Assembly: GCA_033675545.1 (NCBI GenBank)
Contig: JAWDGP010007289.1
Span: 347,501 to 411,500 of the forward strand
Source: Elysia crispata
Taxonomy: Eukaryota; Mollusca; Gastropoda; Plakobranchidae
Length of the DNA stretch: 64,000 bases
Direction of reading: 5' to 3'
The translations under genes were made by a program, and so were the position numbers. Positions 59,528-64,000 of the stretch are shown in pieces. Positions within the stretch are counted from its first letter, which is position 1; each line of letters starts with the position of its first letter. The notes below the pieces were generated by a model. That model had not been told where the DNA came from. It searched no databases and saw only the letters and a list, made by a program, of their open reading frames with translations.

Positions 59528-62500
59528 GTGAGTTTACGATCTGTTGAACTGGAATATTGTGTTTCGTGCTGCTGGTTCTGGGTCGGTGATGTCCCTGATT
59601 CTATTGAGTATCACTATTTCTCATGAAGCTTGTCTAAGACCCTTCTCCCTCTTTCCTCTCCTAACCAGGGAACTCTGAATTTGTTGGTATTCAGTGAATT
59701 TCTGGATTGGCTCAAATTGTGCCTGAATCTCATTAAGTTTTCAGAGTATTTTTCATTCTTTTTGTCCTTTACCTTTCCTAAACGTCCGTTGAAAACCTTA
59801 TTTTTTTTCTCTTTAATTCAAATAATTTTTTATCCGGCCTGTTGAAAACAGAAAATAAAACCACAAACTTGTGGAGGTTGTTCCCATTTTATATTTTCAA
59901 GCCACACTTATGCGGTATCTTTCTGTAGGAATGAGCCGCATTATTATTCATTGGTCTGGGGTGAGGCGCCTTGCTGAAAGGTTACCGTATGCCGGCTGGC
60001 CGACCATTAAACCAATTAGTATGCACAGTCGAGGCAGGACTAGCTGCACCAGTGGGGTACCCTAGCATTGTGCTGACAGCCGCCCTCACGCAGCTGATGT
60101 ATCGATCTGAGGTCTGGGTGCTGCCCCCTGCACTTCTTGTGTGACAACGATAGATTGGTTTTTCTGGGGAAAATAAAAACTGGCCTATTGAATCTGATTA
60201 TGCCATGTAATTTAGACGATTTTGAACGGAAAAGGAGACAGATATGCACTTTGACCCTCTGAAGAAGTTTATAAAGCACGCAATAGACGATTCTGAATGT
60301 TCTAGTTTGGCGGTAGTTTTAATAAAATTCAATTGACATTGATTCGAGTATTGGAGGACCTCGGAAACTGCAATGTTGTTTTCTCCAAAGGCATCTTAAG
60401 CCCAATTTTTTTTTTTACTCAGATCAATCGAGTAAGGAATTCAGAGCCTTAAAACGCATAAAATCAGTGTGCGTATTAGAATTTTAGAGTTTTAGAGATT
60501 TCGTTTCGTCTATTTGCTGTCGCATAAATCATTTTTGTTGAACTTAAGCAAATGAACTAGATTTTTTTTCTTCTCTTTGATTTATTAGGTTTGTTTGTTT
60601 TCATGTTTTGTTTTGTTTTGTTTTGTTTTTTTTGTACGAAGTGCCCTCTAGGCCTGTTACAAAATTATAACTATAGTAGTATAAATATGAGCAAGATAAG
60701 TTAAACTGTGTTGACGCAGTTGCGGTAAAAAAAATACAATCCACGCAAAAAAAATATCAACAAATACCCATTGAAAACCAGCCGAATATTGACCGTGTCT
60801 TAGATCATGGTCCTTTCGGAACTACACAGAGCTTCTCGCCAAAAATATTCTATGAAGCTTTGGTCGAGCAGTTTTGGAAATTCTAATCGTGACAAGTGGA
60901 CAACATATAAACATCACATTCAAACTGTGAGTGAACTTCTTTCTTTAATCCTGCCAAGTTGATCAAAACGGTAAATACCTAGCAATCTTCTTTATTGTAG
61001 TTTATCCGTCCAAAGTCTACGGTGGAAACTCTATGAAAGAGAAAATTGAAAAGAAAAGAAACACAGCTTCTCAGTCATAAGAAAAATGCGGATTGGAATC
61101 TTTATTATTGATATCGCTAAAAGTTTTTCAAAGTTTAAGAACTTTATGTAATCAAAATGGACAAAGCGTAATACATACTGAACTTCAAATGCCGATCTTT
61201 TTTTTTTATCTTTGAACAAACGATATAGCTATCGCGATACCGTGTGAACGTATTCTGTAAAGATTAGTTCAATTTCTTTGTGTAAAACAGAAAAACATTT
61301 TAAATACCACAAACTGTTTATTTTGTGCTCTTACTATCCTAAAATCACCAGCATATTAGAGGATCAAAGTAAACCCATGTTGATACCCATAAATGTTTCC
61401 TCCCTGAGTATCGCCAACAACACTGGGTTGTTGTTTGTTTTCGGGGTTTGTTTTATATTAAACCCCACCATGCTATACTGTGGCATTCTCATTAATAAGG
61501 GTGCTGCGCGGTAAATGTATAAACATAATATGACTCTCTGCTCTTTTGAATATAACATATTCTGACTATAAGCTAAATAAGACCACCGCGTGAAGCCTAC
61601 AAACTAGGCTATCAGCGGATATGCAATTGTTATCATCCCTTATCCGTTTACTCCAAAGACGTCGTAAATCATGAAATTGTTAGATCCAATGACTTTCAGA
61701 TTTACAAGATTTCCTTTCGAAACTGCCTAGAAAGCAAGCTGTCATTTGAGAAATTTGATAAATTAATTTAAATGACAGCCTTTCTTTTTGTTTAGCAAAA
61801 GCGGATTAATTTTTACTTCCTTCTCTTGTAAATCAGTGCCACATTGCCCTTTTCATAGGTTATGAAAGCTTGTTTCCACCATGAGTGAGAAAAGCAACGG
61901 GCGACTCTCAGGACCCTCGCAGCAAGGAGCCTGTGTAGTGGTGACCTTTGGTAGCCAACTCCAACAGCTGAGAACTGATGCTAGAGCGAACTAGCCGTTC
62001 CGCCTTTAGCCCACAGCGCTGGAACCTGTGATAAAGGGCAAACAAAATGGTTATCTGTCCTCAGAGAGACAAATATAGGCCAACAGTCGGTAAAACTTAA
62101 CGCCTTTACTTACCAGTGCGTCTTCTCCTCCAGTCACTCTACAATTCCTAAAGATTTCACAGAGATCCTGCATATATTAAGAGCAAAGTTCTAGTCATGT
62201 CAAGGTTATTATTGTGTGTAGGCGTGGAGCGCTGTCAGGCATGGAACTGTCTAGAACACGTCAGTAATCTCTCTGCTCGACCTCACCACTCAGAGGGTAA
62301 TCAGATTTGCCTATATTCCTCCGTGGTCCGGAAATCAAATCGTGGCGGCAACTGATTTGCGTCCAACTGGTCATCCCAAGCAATCCTTTATAAATATCAT
62401 CAGGTTGTTCATAAATCGATGAAACTCTGTGAATTGGCTATAGAATCTATGGTGTTTACCTAAACGCGCTTCTTTATTTTCATGTTAGTAAGTGCTGTTT

Positions 62501-64000
62501 GTGAAATATTATTTTTCAATATTTTTAAATTCGTCATGACATAAGCAATATCTTACTAACGTCACTACCTGTTCCTACAGCGGACTTTCCTCATCTCCTC
62601 CCTGCCTTTTGACGCTCTGTGACTGTTACAAATTATTATCTAGATCAAGAAAAATAGCCTATGATTGTTTTCAAGAAATGAAATGAAATCAAGGGGAACG
62701 ATCCCTGCGTTTTTGTGCTTAGTAAAAAATAATAATTGCCCTTGAAATATGAGAGGTTTCTAAAAAAATTTGAATATTTTTCAGAATTTATAATAATAAC
62801 CAACGGATTTAAGTTTTGTAATTTACGGGCTTTGTAGAAATAAGGGTAAAAGCTATTAACTTACAAGAATTACAATTAGCTAATCCCAACCCCCTCGATT
62901 GTTTACGTCGCCCCGCTAAATTTTAGTTTAACCTTTGAAAATCTTTGCCATGCTTTGTGTGAGCAGGCTTGACTCTTTTAGGATCGTCGACAATCATAGA
63001 ATTAGTTTCGTGTTGAGTTTCACAGGCGCATTTCTTTGACTTACTTTAGCGTGGGTTTCTTTTTTACTGCACCATACGACATAGCGCGTAATTTTTTCTC
63101 TCTGATCAAACATCATGTGGGGTGAGCGTATCTGTCTATTTATATGATAGATACCTCTGTATAGTCAAGTAGAGTGATAAATAAAACTCCGGCAGGTAAA
63201 TAGATTGATAAAGACGGTGAGAGAAAAGGACAGACAGGTAGGAGAGAAAATATGATAGATTGGCAGCCAGACAGATGGATAAAGGTAAAGAGACAGACAG
63301 ACTCGGAAATGCAGATACAGTCAGACCGTGAAGCGAAGCTAGACAGGCTGACATGGATGGTCAGATACGGTAACTTCGAGTGAAGAATTTCGAACTCATG
63401 CGACATCGAAGTTGGATGGTGACAAAAATCACAGTTATTCTGGATCACGCCCTGACCTGGGTTGCATCGACAGGCCAGTGTACCATGACAATACTAAGAA
63501 AGGTGGATTGAATCTGATATAAAAAAGTGAAAAAATAATGAGACCCAGAGATTTCGGTTCCATTTTCAACAAAGCAATCCTAGTTGTAGGAGACATTTTA
63601 TATAATTTTTAATATTTGTCTTTGATATATGTTTAAAAAAAAACAGCAGAAACTGACTTCAAGGATATTATTAATTTATTTAATTGAAAAAAGAAAAAGA
63701 AAAAAAAGGCTTTAGTAAATCACAATGCCAAGGATGGGAACTGGTGCTTATAAGCTTGGCTTGCATCACTAGGACTATCAAAGATTGACACTAGCCGAGG
63801 TAAGGACAACCTAAATGCCTTGTGAATGATCACTACTACAACAACAATCTCTACTGTACTCCCGTGGTTTTATGACCTTACTGGCTTCAAAATCGATTCT
63901 CCCAGACTTACATAGGGAAAGTGAGAAACTCGTATTAACATGATCTCGCGGATTTGAAAATATGATCGAGTCGAATAAACATCAGCTTGCAATCGATTAT
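59528..64000 (+). other. downstream intron (open-ended)
   Basis: It follows the GTGAGT donor at 59528. No further exon of the family could be recognised before the window ends. Present are a TTTTG repeat at about 60603-60631, a weak tRNA-like relic at 59940-60060 (minus strand) and a 37-codon ORF at 61881-61994. Nothing else was found between 62000 and 64000. Confidence 0.5.
61881..61994 (+). other. short ORF (37 codons) in good Kozak context
   Basis: The ATG in ccaccATGA opens MSEKSNGRLSGPSQQ and continues with a hydrophobic VVVTFG stretch to TAG. There is no clear acceptor or donor and no recognised homology. It may be chance. Confidence 0.2.

Overview
The window looks like intron-rich animal nuclear DNA, very probably from a lophotrochozoan and most likely a gastropod or other mollusc. 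That assignment is an inference. It rests on long AT-rich introns, more than 25 long (CT)n/(GA)n tracts, several large minisatellites, GT-AG splice sites with good Kozak starts, and one gene whose signature matches a metazoan family. I see no prokaryotic features, no rRNA or confident tRNA gene, and no intact transposon coding region.

Only one gene can be supported. It lies on the + strand and is the 5' part of a homologue of the SKT/KIAA1217 - p140Cap/SRCIN1 family, large actin- and Src-linked scaffold proteins. The diagnostic evidence is the motif IPRRHTVG at the end of one exon (27278-29040), followed in phase by KTDQKREAFMQLLAQRYPQ at the start of a small exon (59372-59527). The human proteins have the same arrangement: an (IP)RRHT(L/V) motif, a short linker, then DRKR(E/D)AF..(H)LK.KYP. 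The conserved AIP3/Bud6-like region and coiled coils should lie beyond the right edge of the window.

Layout. 1-15582: non-coding (upstream or 5' intron), with a GTA/GCA repeat, a 65-copy 36-bp minisatellite (4659-6997), a 93-bp array (9657-10573) and many CT/GA tracts. 15583-16035: exon with 5'UTR and first coding segment of isoform A. 16036-27277: an 11.2-kb intron with a very uniform 85-bp array, ATT repeats and a 112-bp MITE. 27278-29040: large coding exon. 29041-59371: a 30.3-kb intron packed with microsatellites and a 23-copy 36-bp minisatellite. 56016-58307: inside that intron, a second large open exon with its own ATG, an in-frame upstream stop and a phase-0 donor. 59372-59527: shared exon. 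59528-64000: the next intron, open-ended.

The simplest reading is a gene with at least two mutually exclusive N-terminal modules: 676 residues from 15771-29040 or 764 residues from 56016-58307. Each would be driven by its own promoter and spliced to the same KREAF exon. The modules are unrelated overall but share a [HR]GILK[EK]S motif and a serine/proline-rich disordered character. A third, 20-residue first exon (40834-40893) is possible. The long open frames over the arrays and microsatellites are artefacts of stop-free repeat units.
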